64,000 bases of DNA from Desulfobacterales bacterium (GTDB lineage: Bacteria > Desulfobacterota > Desulfobacteria > Desulfobacterales > JALSRD01), in the NCBI GenBank assembly GCA_026984935.1, contig JALSRD010000006.1:27778-91777 (forward strand), written 5' to 3'. The notes under the pieces are model-generated. The model worked only from the letters and a program-made list of their open reading frames with translations. It was not told the DNA's origin and did no database searches. Below are positions 35,289-45,449 of the stretch, one piece after another (the stretch's first letter is position 1; each line of letters begins with the position of its first letter). The translations under genes were made by a program, and so were the position numbers.

Positions 35289-35339
35289 CCCGGCACCATC
35301 CTGTGCGGCCGGCGTTTTGAATGCAATTGGCCTGCGCAT

Positions 35340-35372
35340 GCACAGCCGGGATTTCATGCGGACCGGCTGTGC
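35340..35372. other. 10-bp perfect inverted repeat between convergent genes
   Basis: GCACAGCCGG (35340-35349) and its complement (35363-35372) flank a 13-base loop. It lies between the convergent editing-domain and PfkB genes and could end transcription from either side, although no T-run follows on either strand. Confidence 0.5.
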
Positions 35373-35396
35373 CGTCGGCCCATGTGCGCCCGGGCA

Positions 35397-36332
35397 TCAA
35401 AGAAAGACGCCGAAATGATCCCGCAGGCGATCCTCGAATGCCTCGATAGAGAAACGGTGTTCCTGGGTGCCGGTCTCTTCCACGGCAAAGCTGGCGCAGC
35501 AGGCGCCCATGCAGGCGGACTCGAGCAGGGATTTTTCCCGGGCAAGACCGGCCAGCAGGCCGGCGCGGTAGGCATCGCCGGCGCCGGTGGGGTCGGCCAC
35601 GCGGCGCGGTTTCCCGGTGCCGATGGTATGCACCCCGCTTCCGCTGTGCAGCACCGAACCGTCTTGGCCGCGGGTGATAATGAGGGCGGTCGTGCGCTGC
35701 AGCAGCGCATCTTCGTCGAGACCGGTTTTTTGCTGGATCATCCCGAGTTCATAGGCGTTGCAGATCAGCAGCCGCGCACCGTCGGTCAGCTCCCTCAGAT
35801 GCCCGGCGCTGAGAATCGGAATGGCCTGGCCGGGATCGAAGATATGGGCAATGGCGTGTTTTTTGTAGTAGCGGCTGCAGGCCAGCATGTCGTCCAGGTT
35901 GCCCGGCGAGACGATGGCCAGGGTATCTGCATCCGGGGGGGGCGCGAAGGCACATCCGGCGGCAACCTGCATGGCGCCCGCGTTGAAGGCCGTGATCTGG
36001 TTGTTGTTGCGGTCGGTGACGATGTAGGCACAGGCGGTGGGTTCTTCCGGCACCTGGCGGATGCCTTCCAGCGGCAGGCCGAGATCGTCCAGCCGCCGGC
36101 GGTAACGCTCGAAATCGGTGCCCGCGGACGCCACGATCAGGGGCTTTCTGCCCAGCAGCGCCAGGTTGTAGGCGATGTTTCCGGCGGTCCCGCCGAAGCG
36201 TTCGCGCACACCCTTGACGGGAAAGCTGACGTTGAGCATGTGCAGCTTGTCCGGCAGGATATGGTCTTCGAACTTTCCCTCAAATTCCATGATGCGGTCG
36301 TAGGCCAGCGATCCGGACACGATCAGACGCAT
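35397..36332 (-). CDS. PfkB-family carbohydrate/nucleoside kinase
   Basis: 311 residues. Ribokinase-fold signatures are the N-terminal SGSLAYDRIM, GGTAGNIAYNLALLG, and the C-terminal DPTGAGDAYRAGLLAGLA with the catalytic Asp and anion hole. The overall pattern (SLAYDRI, LNVSFPVKGVRERFGGTAGN) resembles adenosine-kinase-like bacterial members, but the substrate cannot be fixed. AAGGAGC precedes the ATG at 36332. It stands alone, convergent with the editing-domain gene and divergent from nth. Confidence 0.88.
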   Translation of the reverse strand: MRLIVSGSLAYDRIMEFEGKFEDHILPDKLHMLNVSFPVKGVRERFGGTAGNIAYNLALLGRKPLIVASAGTDFERYRRRLDDLGLPLEGIRQVPEEPTACAYIVTDRNNNQITAFNAGAMQVAAGCAFAPPPDADTLAIVSPGNLDDMLACSRYYKKHAIAHIFDPGQAIPILSAGHLRELTDGARLLICNAYELGMIQQKTGLDEDALLQRTTALIITRGQDGSVLHSGSGVHTIGTGKPRRVADPTGAGDAYRAGLLAGLAREKSLLESACMGACCASFAVEETGTQEHRFSIEAFEDRLRDHFGVFL

Positions 36333-36521
36333 TTTTTTGCTCCTTGCAGGCTACGGTGGGAAAAATCACTCTGGCATGTATACCATTTGCTCATTTTTAG
36401 CAATATATGGTGGTGACGAACCTGGTGTCAGTGTATTGACTCGGCGATGGCGGATGCCAATGTACGTACGGCTTGCGGCATGTGCTCCGGCCATAGATCC
36501 GGGTCCATGGGGAATCTGCAA

Positions 36522-37169
36522 ATGAACATCGGACGATTCATCAGAACTTTGCAGCGGCACCGGGCCGGCTGGCAGGCGCCGGTGGTGACGCTGGTCGCCA
36601 AACGGGGTGCTGCGCCTTTCGAGATTCTGGTCTCCACGCTGCTGTCGCTGCGCACCAAGGACGAGGTCACCGCCGTGGCCACCCAGCGCCTGCTGGCGGC
36701 GGCGCGCACGCCGCCGGCGATGCTGGCGCTGACGCAGGCAGACATCCGGCAGTGCATTCACCCGGTGGGGTTCGCGCCCACCAAGGCCCGGCGGCTGCAC
36801 GAGATCAGCCGCATGCTGCTGGAAAAACATGACGGCCAGGTGCCGGACAATCTTGCACAGCTGCTCGAACTGCCGGGTGTGGGGCGCAAGACCGCCAACC
36901 TGGTGCTGTCCGAAGCCTTTGGGCAGGACGCGGTCTGCGTGGACACGCACGTGCACCGCATCAGCAACCGCATCGGCTATGTGCGCACGCGCACGCCCGA
37001 AGCCACTGAATTTGCGCTACGCGAAAAACTGCCGCGGCGCTACTGGCGAGCCTACAATCCGTTGCTGGTGGCCTTTGGCCAGGTCATCTGCCGGCCGATT
37101 TCGCCCTTTTGCAGCCGCTGCCCGGTGGTGGGCATGTGCCCGCGCGTGGGCGTGGGCAAATCGCGCTGA
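36522..37169 (+). CDS. nth: endonuclease III (DNA glycosylase/AP lyase)
   Basis: 215 residues, standard length. The helix-hairpin-helix LPGVGRKTA includes catalytic Lys123, and Asp141 lies in VDTHVHR. The C-terminal [4Fe-4S] loop is Cys190-x6-Cys197-x2-Cys200-x5-Cys206. It removes oxidised pyrimidines in base-excision repair. The ATG at 36522 has GGGGAA upstream; in-frame ATGs 5 and 25 codons earlier are possible. It converges with the sigma-54 activator gene, with only 14 bases between them. Confidence 0.95.
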   Translation: MNIGRFIRTLQRHRAGWQAPVVTLVAKRGAAPFEILVSTLLSLRTKDEVTAVATQRLLAAARTPPAMLALTQADIRQCIHPVGFAPTKARRLHEISRMLLEKHDGQVPDNLAQLLELPGVGRKTANLVLSEAFGQDAVCVDTHVHRISNRIGYVRTRTPEATEFALREKLPRRYWRAYNPLLVAFGQVICRPISPFCSRCPVVGMCPRVGVGKSR

Positions 37170-37183
37170 GCACCGCGGGCAGG

Positions 37184-38713
<1,530 letters not shown>

Positions 38714-38971
38714 AGACGTTTAGCAGAATACACATCGTGTGTGAAAAAGTTATATGCCCGAAACCGGACCGTTAAAGAAGCCTTTGGGAACATAGGCCGA
38801 CTTTTCCCCTAAACTATACATTTTTGTAGGAAATGGCAACGAAAAAGTGGTGGGCCTGCAGAAACCCGCGTTTTTTTGCGAAGTTTCGTGAACGCGTGCG
38901 CGGTCTCTTCTCGATAGGTAACGGGCCCTCCATCTACGGACGACAAGATACCGCCCGGTTGGTGCGAAAGT

Positions 38972-39982
38972 CTATCCGGGTTTGAAATGATTCCAGCCGC
39001 TGGGGGTAAGCGGGGTGCGGCGGCCACCGGCGCTTTCGATTTCCAGTTTGCCGCTGTCCGTGATCTGGCCGATGACGTGCAGGGGGTTGCCGAACTGTTC
39101 GCTGAAGCCCTGCTCGACGGCCTGAAAATGGGTCGGTTCCACCGTAAACAGGAGGGTGTAATCCTCTCCGCCGGCCAAGGCGTACTCCAGCGCGTCATAG
39201 CCGAAATGGTTGCAGAAACGGTGCAGGTCTTTTGAAAGCGGTATGCGATCGGCGTGCAGGCAGGCGCCCACACGGCTGGAGCGCGCAATTTGCCACAAGT
39301 CGGCGCTCAAGCCGTCACTGACGTCGATGGCGGCGCTGACGGCGCCGCTGCAGGCCAGGAAGCGGCCCTCCGCAAGGCAGGGCCTTGGCAGCACGTGCGC
39401 CTGGAAAAGATTTCTAAAGGCAGGCGTTTCGGGCGTGATGTGGTTTAAAATCAGATGCAATCCGGCCCGACTGTCTCCCAGAAAGCCGCTTACGCAGATA
39501 TGGTCACCCGGACGGGCACCGTCGCGGCAGAGCATCTGAGCGGCGGGCACCGACCCGGTGACGGTGATGCTGATGGCGAGATCGCTTTTGGATGCGGTGG
39601 TGTCACCGCCCAGGATGTTGACGCCATATTCGCCGGCCAGTGACTGCATGCCCCGATAAAAATCTTCCAGGTAAGCGAGGCTGCAGCTTTCGGGGACGGC
39701 AATACCCACAAAGGCCTGGCGGGCGGTACCACCCATGGCGGCGATGTCGCTCAGGTTGACGGCCAGCGCCTTGTGTCCCAGGTTGAAACCACTGGTGGCG
39801 GCCTTGAGAAAGTGCACACGCTCCACCAGCAGGTCCGTTGTCACCAGGACCAGCTCCCCGACCGCCGGTTCGTAGGCGGCGGCATCATCGCCGATGGCCC
39901 TGATCACGGATTGCGGCCGAATCAAGCAGCCTTGTCGGATCCTGTCGATGAAACCAAACTCACCGATGTCTGCCAGCGTCAT
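38972..39982 (-). CDS. thiL: thiamine-monophosphate kinase
   Basis: 336 residues. The N-terminal FGFIDRIR, AIGDDAAAY and LVTTDLLVERVHF blocks carry the Mg/ATP-binding Asp residues; further blocks are GGDTTASKSDLAI and the AGGEDYTLLF motif. It phosphorylates TMP to the cofactor TPP, the last step of the pathway. Its ATG overlaps the stop of the shortened thiE by 4 bases, so it is the distal gene of the TPP-riboswitch operon thiM-thiE-thiL. Confidence 0.95.
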   Translation of the reverse strand: MTLADIGEFGFIDRIRQGCLIRPQSVIRAIGDDAAAYEPAVGELVLVTTDLLVERVHFLKAATSGFNLGHKALAVNLSDIAAMGGTARQAFVGIAVPESCSLAYLEDFYRGMQSLAGEYGVNILGGDTTASKSDLAISITVTGSVPAAQMLCRDGARPGDHICVSGFLGDSRAGLHLILNHITPETPAFRNLFQAHVLPRPCLAEGRFLACSGAVSAAIDVSDGLSADLWQIARSSRVGACLHADRIPLSKDLHRFCNHFGYDALEYALAGGEDYTLLFTVEPTHFQAVEQGFSEQFGNPLHVIGQITDSGKLEIESAGGRRTPLTPSGWNHFKPG

Positions 39983-40299
39983 GGGTGCATCTCCCCGGCC
40001 CGGCGGATGGTTTTCCGGAGGTCCGCGGCGGCCTTCCGGGAATCGTCTGCCGCCGCGATGGCGGACACCACGGCCAGGGCCACATCCAGACGGTCGTTGA
40101 TGATCAGCGGCACCCGGTGCGCTTTCAAAAATGCCTGGATGGATCGGGCTTCGGCGACGAATTCACGGGTGCCGGCCGTCTTTTCACGCAATTGCACACA
40201 GCTGACACCGCCGGGCACGGCCGCTTGAACGCTTTCCAGGGTGGACCGGCCGCGGTCGGTCACCAGGTAGCGTGAGTAATCGATGGAAACGGATTGCAT
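39979..40299 (-). pseudogene. thiE: thiamine-phosphate synthase with an internal in-frame deletion
   Basis: 106 codons against about 210 for a normal ThiE. The first part matches the ThiE N terminus (RYLVTDR, VQLREK, PLIINDRLDVALAV). The text then jumps straight to what is normally the C terminus (VSAIAAADDSRKAAADLRKTI). About 100 central residues are missing, including the Mg/pyrophosphate-binding GxHxGQ region and the late GIGGI phosphate-binding loop. The frame is kept and the overlap with thiL is intact. It is unlikely to be active. The two fused segments could have shared a TGGCCGTG-like word that allowed deletion. An assembly error is the alternative. Confidence 0.7.
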
Positions 40300-40344
40300 A
40301 TCGTGCTGTCCGGCAACAGCCTGCCTGAGTTTGGGAGGATGCGC

Positions 40345-41157
40345 CTATGTTTCGATTGGCGCGATTTGGGCGCCGGCTTCCAGTTCCTGCGGCGTCAGGC
40401 TGTAGAGCGCATCGAGCAGGGCAACCTGGAAGCTGCCCGGCGCGGCCGCTTTATAGGCGGCTTTCTGGCCGGCCAGGCCGAAAAAAGCCAATGCCGTGGC
40501 TGTGGCGGCGACGGGATCGTCGTCCACCGCCAAAAAGGCTCCTACAACAGCCGAGGCGGTACAGCCGGTACCGGTGACACGGGCCATGAGGGCACAGCCG
40601 TTGGCCACCCGCAGGGTCTGGGCACCGTCGGTCACCAGGTCCACCGGTCCGGTGACGGCCAGTGTCACGCCCAACCGGCGCGCCAGGATGCCGGCTGTGT
40701 CGACGGCTTCCTCCACCGCGTGTCGGCTGTCCACACCTCTGGCCCCGGACGAGCCACTGCGCAGCGCCAGGATTTCGGAAGCATTGCCGCGGACCACCCG
40801 GATGTCCAGAGTGTCGAGGAGTTTTCTGGCGGAAGCGGTGCGAAAGGCCGTGGCACCGACGCCCACCGGATCGAGCACCACCGGTGTATTCAGCGCGTTG
40901 GCCCTTCTGCCAGCGGCAATCATGGCGGCCACCCAGTCCTCATTCAAAGTGCCGATGTTCAATACCAGGGCACCGGCCAGGGCGACCATTTCTTCAACCT
41001 CTTTTTCACAATGCGCCATCACCGGTGCAGCCCCCATGGCCAGCAAGGCATTGGCCGTGGTGTTCATGACCACAAAATTGGTGATATTGTGGATGAGCGG
41101 GTTTTTTTCTTTCACGGCCACCAGGTTGCGGGCGGCTCTGGCACCCATATTCGGCAT
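40345..41157 (-). CDS. thiM: hydroxyethylthiazole kinase
   Basis: 270 residues. Ribokinase-like salvage enzyme that phosphorylates 4-methyl-5-hydroxyethylthiazole. Family blocks are NPLIHNITNFVVMNTTANALLA, DPVGVGATAFR, and VTGTGCTASAVVGAFLA with the catalytic Cys. GGGGGAGG sets the ATG at 41157. It is the first gene behind a TPP riboswitch and its terminator, so it is expected to be switched off when thiamine pyrophosphate is plentiful. Thiazole salvage here would normally feed ThiE, which is broken in this operon. Confidence 0.95.
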   Translation of the reverse strand: MPNMGARAARNLVAVKEKNPLIHNITNFVVMNTTANALLAMGAAPVMAHCEKEVEEMVALAGALVLNIGTLNEDWVAAMIAAGRRANALNTPVVLDPVGVGATAFRTASARKLLDTLDIRVVRGNASEILALRSGSSGARGVDSRHAVEEAVDTAGILARRLGVTLAVTGPVDLVTDGAQTLRVANGCALMARVTGTGCTASAVVGAFLAVDDDPVAATATALAFFGLAGQKAAYKAAAPGSFQVALLDALYSLTPQELEAGAQIAPIET

Positions 41158-41180
41158 GCTTCCTCCCCCTTTGCAATCAA

Positions 41181-41209
41181 AAGGCCGTTTCCCCAGGGGA
41201 AGCGGCCTT
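41181..41209 (-). terminator. riboswitch-linked intrinsic terminator before thiM
   Basis: On the minus strand AAGGCCGCTTCCCC pairs with GGGGAAACGGCCTT (one mismatch), and the 3' side runs into TTTTGATT. It lies between the TPP riboswitch and the thiM start, the position expected for a transcription-termination expression platform. Confidence 0.75.
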
Positions 41210-41235
41210 GGCAATCACGCACGGTACTTGCTCGT

Positions 41236-41312
41236 TTTCTCCCTGCGCCGGCATTATCCGGATCAGGTTCGACGGGTATGCTCTCAGGCTGACAGGCCAC
41301 CCCAGGAAACGT
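41236..41312 (-). promoter_or_regulatory. TPP riboswitch (THI element)
   Basis: Read on the minus strand, the element has the conserved GGGGTGGCC start, the CTGAGAG internal loop, and the GAACCTGATCCGGATAATGCC core followed by GGCGCAGGGAG closing the other arm. This is the thiamine-pyrophosphate aptamer. It precedes a terminator hairpin and the thiM-thiE-thiL operon. Confidence 0.95.
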
Positions 41313-41388
41313 ATGCATTGTTTGTGAGAGCACTACAACACGGTGGGCCGCTTTCTGTCAAGCTTAAAGATTCCCGCTGTCGGACCGA

Positions 41389-43680
41389 TCAGGCAGCCGC
41401 AAACTCCTCGGCCAGCTTTTTGTCAATGACGTAGATGCACACTTCCTTGGCACCTCGCTGGGAATATTTGTACTTGCTGATCAGGTTGTCGATGAGGAAA
41501 TTGACATCATCTCTGATGCGTTTGTCGTAGGTTTTGAAGTCTTCTTGGCCGTAGTCCTTGATGGCGCGCCGGAAGTTTTCGTTTTCCAGGAAAGGATCCA
41601 ACACTTTTTCCTTGAGGTTGTACACGTAGCGTTCGTAAAGCGACTGGTAGAGGCGTGTGGCGGTCACGTCCTTTTCTTCAATGATGATTTCCTGAGGCAG
41701 CGTTTCTGCTGTGTATTCGCGCTGGGTGTCACGCCGGAAAGCGCGGCGCCTTTCTTTGCCGGCCGTCGCGCCCAGCAGCCGGCTTTCCATGCTGTCTAAA
41801 AATTCCTCGCTGATTTCAAGCTTTTCACCGGTAAAACGGCTGGTCTCCACCGATCCGATTTCGAAATTGATGGCAAACAGGTAGTTCCGGATGTCCCTGG
41901 AAATCTGCTCTTCGTTGTAGTAGTAAAGGGATTCCTTGACTTCCTGCAGGATCGTGTAGTTGTACATGCGCTGCAAAGACTCCAAAAATCCTTCCGGGAT
42001 GGACCCTTTGTGCTCTCCGATGAATCTTTCGAAAAAAGTAAAAAGATCGGTCATGTCAATGAGCTTGTCTTCGCGGCTGTAAATGGAGTAGAATTTGTTG
42101 AAGATACGGATGGAGTCGCGGCCCGAGATGCCCCGTTTGCCCTCGTTTTCCGACTCGGCCAGGATCTTGCGCCGCAGTTTGGCGGTCAGCCGCTTACGGT
42201 CTTCCTCCGAGAGCCAGCTGGGAATGACGCCGGTGTAGATTTCCATTTTCAGCAGCAGCAGGTCCTTGTCGCAGTATAGTTGGTACTTGCGGGGTTCCGG
42301 AATCCATTCACGCATGGCCACGGAGGCGGGATTCAAACGCGAGGAGATGATGACGCGGGCGAAGTTGCGCAGCACGCGCGGCAGGAAGTTTTCCTCGATG
42401 TGGCGCCCGAAAATATTGCGGTAGATCTCCACCTCGGTTTGGACATCCATGACATAGGGGATGGTGATGGTTTCGATGCGGTCGGAAAAGGATTTGAAAA
42501 TTTCGACATTGCGCTTGTCTTCGGGATTCATGACGGCCAGCAGCAGCGACTTGACATTTTCCTCGATATCCTCGACCTTGTGCACGCCTTCGCTGATGAT
42601 GTTGTGCAGTTCGACGAAACGCTCCTTGTTGTGGGATTTGATGTCCATCAGCGCGTAAACGCCATCGTTGGTCTTGGCGTATTCGGAAAAGATGTATTTC
42701 ACCAGATTGCTGTTGTTTAAGATGGTGTTGATGCTGCGCTGCAACATGGGATTGGACATCACGCTCTGGCGCAGCGGGCGGTCGCCAGGATTGAAGACGC
42801 TGATACCTTCCCCCAGCCGCCGGTTGAAGGCGTATGGCCGTACATAGATCATTTTGAAAATTTTACGCGGCTGGTGGAGCCGCGTCAGCAGGGCATCGTA
42901 CAGTGAACTGCAGATGGTGCAGGGATTGTCCCGGAAAACCCACTCGTACTCCTTGCTGTCGGAAAGCTGCCACTTGAATTCGTTGTTTTCGAACAGCTGA
43001 TCGAAGAAATCCCGGCGATAGGCCTTGGGGATCATCAGAATCGGGTTGTCGTGGCTGGGACAGGGAATTTCCAGTAAATCACTGAAAAACGGCCCCGCCG
43101 GTTCGTCGTCAAAGCCCACCGGCTCTTCCTGCCCGTTGGCGTCCAGCAGCCTGGCGAGCTTTTGAACCAGCGGGTTGATCTGGCGGCGGCCAAAGGATCC
43201 CAGGATATCCCGATCCAGGCGCCAGACCGTTTCGTAGCGCATGCCGGCTTCAGAGTTGGCGTATTCGGCAAACCTCATCAGCAGGTTGTTTAAAAAGGTG
43301 CTTTTGCCGCATCCCGGGGGACCCTCGAAGACATAAATTTTGTTCTGCTGGGCGCTGCGCTCCAGGGATTCAGCCATGTTGATCAAGCGGTTGGCGAAGA
43401 TGCGGTCGGCGAAAAACGGATGGTCCGCGCCCTCCACAAACAGCCGGTCGCAGTCGTAGCATACGAAATGGATGGATTCGGGGTCGTCGGGATATTCTTC
43501 GGTTCCCGTTCCCACATAGTGTTTGATCATGTCGTGAAACAGCTGGAAAATGTTGCGGATCAGGGGCTTGGGCTTTTTCACGAGCAGGTCGAGGTAGTCC
43601 TCGAAGGGCATGGCGGTGTACTGATCGCGGTTGCTGATGTCCTGCGTCAGATGCTCCAGAGCCTTTTTGATCTTTTCCAT
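41389..43680 (-). CDS. PrkA-family AAA serine kinase, second (divergent) paralog
   Basis: 763 residues. Walker A is EGPPGCGKST near residue 120, and the large PrkA-type AAA region is followed by a C-terminal kinase-like part. It differs strongly from the canonical PrkA at 46916-48976: it has an insert with Cys residues (IPCPSHDNP, NPCTICSSL) and a longer C terminus with DVNFLIDNLISKYKYSQRG. It is the last gene of the prkA-yeaH-spoVR-prkA2 series, 71 bases after spoVR. GGAAAGG precedes the ATG. The pair suggests two kinases with different targets or a hetero-complex. Confidence 0.85.
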   Translation of the reverse strand: MEKIKKALEHLTQDISNRDQYTAMPFEDYLDLLVKKPKPLIRNIFQLFHDMIKHYVGTGTEEYPDDPESIHFVCYDCDRLFVEGADHPFFADRIFANRLINMAESLERSAQQNKIYVFEGPPGCGKSTFLNNLLMRFAEYANSEAGMRYETVWRLDRDILGSFGRRQINPLVQKLARLLDANGQEEPVGFDDEPAGPFFSDLLEIPCPSHDNPILMIPKAYRRDFFDQLFENNEFKWQLSDSKEYEWVFRDNPCTICSSLYDALLTRLHQPRKIFKMIYVRPYAFNRRLGEGISVFNPGDRPLRQSVMSNPMLQRSINTILNNSNLVKYIFSEYAKTNDGVYALMDIKSHNKERFVELHNIISEGVHKVEDIEENVKSLLLAVMNPEDKRNVEIFKSFSDRIETITIPYVMDVQTEVEIYRNIFGRHIEENFLPRVLRNFARVIISSRLNPASVAMREWIPEPRKYQLYCDKDLLLLKMEIYTGVIPSWLSEEDRKRLTAKLRRKILAESENEGKRGISGRDSIRIFNKFYSIYSREDKLIDMTDLFTFFERFIGEHKGSIPEGFLESLQRMYNYTILQEVKESLYYYNEEQISRDIRNYLFAINFEIGSVETSRFTGEKLEISEEFLDSMESRLLGATAGKERRRAFRRDTQREYTAETLPQEIIIEEKDVTATRLYQSLYERYVYNLKEKVLDPFLENENFRRAIKDYGQEDFKTYDKRIRDDVNFLIDNLISKYKYSQRGAKEVCIYVIDKKLAEEFAAA

Positions 43681-43751
43681 GCTGCGCCTTTCCCGGGAAA
43701 CGCCCCGGGCCTGCCGGTGTGCTCGAACAAGCCGGCAGGCATTCCCGCCAA

Positions 43752-45401
43752 TCAGAGAGTTTTCTTGCTCAGTTTACGGTCCCTCATGGTGTACCGCACG
43801 CGTTGCCAGGTGACGCTGCCCACATTTTCCTGGGCATCCGTGGCTGCTGTGCCGGCAGGCAAGTCCTTTCCCTCCGGTGCGCCGATACTGACCACCTCGC
43901 TGGTTTCCAGGTGCACCGGTGCGCCCCAGAGAAACTCGATGCCCAGCATGGTGTTGGCGATAAACTCCTGTACCAGCGGCTTTTCCTCGAAACGGTGTAC
44001 CAGGTAAAGTTCTCCGTCTTGGCCCTGTTCTTCATCCACCTCGATGACCGGCGGGTGGTAGAGGCTGTCGAGCACCATCTGGCGATAGTCGTCGGCCTTG
44101 CGGCTCTTGACGTAGAACTCCCACACCATGCGGTCGCGGTTGAGGCGGCGACCGGCCACGAAGAGGTTATTGGCGGTGACAAAGTCCTGGTCCACAAAGT
44201 TCTTGATGAACAGGAAGTCGCAGAAGTTTTCGCGGATGCTGAAGATATATGAACGCCCCCTGCCGGTGGCGCGGTCGAAACGCCGGCGCTGGTCCGCATC
44301 CAGAATGCGCTGGAATTCGATGGAGAGCCGGCCCTGATCGGCCATTTGCTCAATGGCATAGAACAGGCGCATGCCCAGGGCGTAAGGATTCAGCCCCACC
44401 CGCGGCATGGCGGTGACACTGGCGTTGACGCGTGCGAAATCGACTTCGTGCCCGTTGATGCGGTTGTCCTGTAGAAAGAGGGTTTCGTGCCAGTAGCTGG
44501 CCCAGCCCTCGTTCATGATCTTGGTCCGAATCTGCGGCTGGAAGAAAAGCGACGTGTTGCGCACCACCTGCAGCACGGTTTGCATCCACTTGTTCTCTTC
44601 GCGATTGAGCATTTCGGAATGTTCGAGCAGGTACTGCATCAGGTCAGGCATGTGGACGTGACGGGTTTCGCGATTTCTGCGGTAGAGGGCGTCGAATTCC
44701 GGGTAGTCGCGGATGATGTCTGCAAAAAAAGTCTGCTCACCCTGGTCGCCGAACTGCTGCAGGCAGTCGTTGTAGCGCTTGATCTCCTGCACATAACGGG
44801 TGGTGGAGACTTTTTTCTCCTGCTGCAGAAAAACATCGAAGTAGTAGTTGACGCGGCTGGAAAAGTCGGCCAGCGGTGTGCGGTCCAGGCGGTAGAGTTC
44901 GTGGTGAAACCCCACCAGGTTGTCGATGCCGCGGGCAAATTCGATGATGTAATCCACCCAGCGGCCCTTCTCCGAGCGCAAGGCCGCGATCAGGCGTTTG
45001 TCGGCCAGGGCCTGTCCGTTGAAGTCGTAATCCCAGGTATGGCGGAAAAACAAATTGTTCTGGAAAAAGTCGATGTGTCCCAGCACGTGGTAGAAAATCA
45101 TCACGTTGAGCCAGTCAGGGTTGTTGTCGTTGTAAAAGGATACCGCCGGCCGTGTGTTGATCACGGTTTCGAAGGGGTTGCCCGGGTAAAGTTCATACTT
45201 GCCCTTGCCCTTGAGGACTTCTACGTCGTGCACCCAGTAGTCATACAGTGTCGGGATCATCACCTTGGGGGACAATTCCAGCAGGTCCCGGTTGGAGACG
45301 ATATACTCCAGGGTTTCGTCTTCGAAACGCAATCCGGCATCACGGGCCCGCCGCTTGCAGCCCTGCATAATCCTTTTGGTATGCTGGTCAATCAGTTCCA
45401 T
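43752..45401 (-). CDS. SpoVR-family protein
   Basis: 549 residues. Family blocks are VMIPTLYDYWVHDVEVLKGK, NDNNPDWLNVMIFYHVLGHIDFFQNN, MNEGWASYWHET and LNPYALGMRLF; the conserved His/Glu residues in these suggest a metal site. SpoVR is named for a role in B. subtilis spore cortex formation, but it is widespread in non-sporulating bacteria, where it travels with PrkA and YeaH (E. coli YcgB). The ATG at 45401 has GAGG 9 bases upstream; a GTG three codons earlier is less well placed. No sporulation gene is in the window. Confidence 0.92.
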   Translation of the reverse strand: MELIDQHTKRIMQGCKRRARDAGLRFEDETLEYIVSNRDLLELSPKVMIPTLYDYWVHDVEVLKGKGKYELYPGNPFETVINTRPAVSFYNDNNPDWLNVMIFYHVLGHIDFFQNNLFFRHTWDYDFNGQALADKRLIAALRSEKGRWVDYIIEFARGIDNLVGFHHELYRLDRTPLADFSSRVNYYFDVFLQQEKKVSTTRYVQEIKRYNDCLQQFGDQGEQTFFADIIRDYPEFDALYRRNRETRHVHMPDLMQYLLEHSEMLNREENKWMQTVLQVVRNTSLFFQPQIRTKIMNEGWASYWHETLFLQDNRINGHEVDFARVNASVTAMPRVGLNPYALGMRLFYAIEQMADQGRLSIEFQRILDADQRRRFDRATGRGRSYIFSIRENFCDFLFIKNFVDQDFVTANNLFVAGRRLNRDRMVWEFYVKSRKADDYRQMVLDSLYHPPVIEVDEEQGQDGELYLVHRFEEKPLVQEFIANTMLGIEFLWGAPVHLETSEVVSIGAPEGKDLPAGTAATDAQENVGSVTWQRVRYTMRDRKLSKKTL

Positions 45402-45449
45402 GAGCGTCACCTCGCCGCGTACATGCCGGTGCGATAAATCGCCAAAACC

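Noticed and set aside
43752..45401. Evidence for sporulation
   Set aside because: SpoVR with PrkA and YeaH is widespread in non-sporulating bacteria and no other sporulation gene is present.
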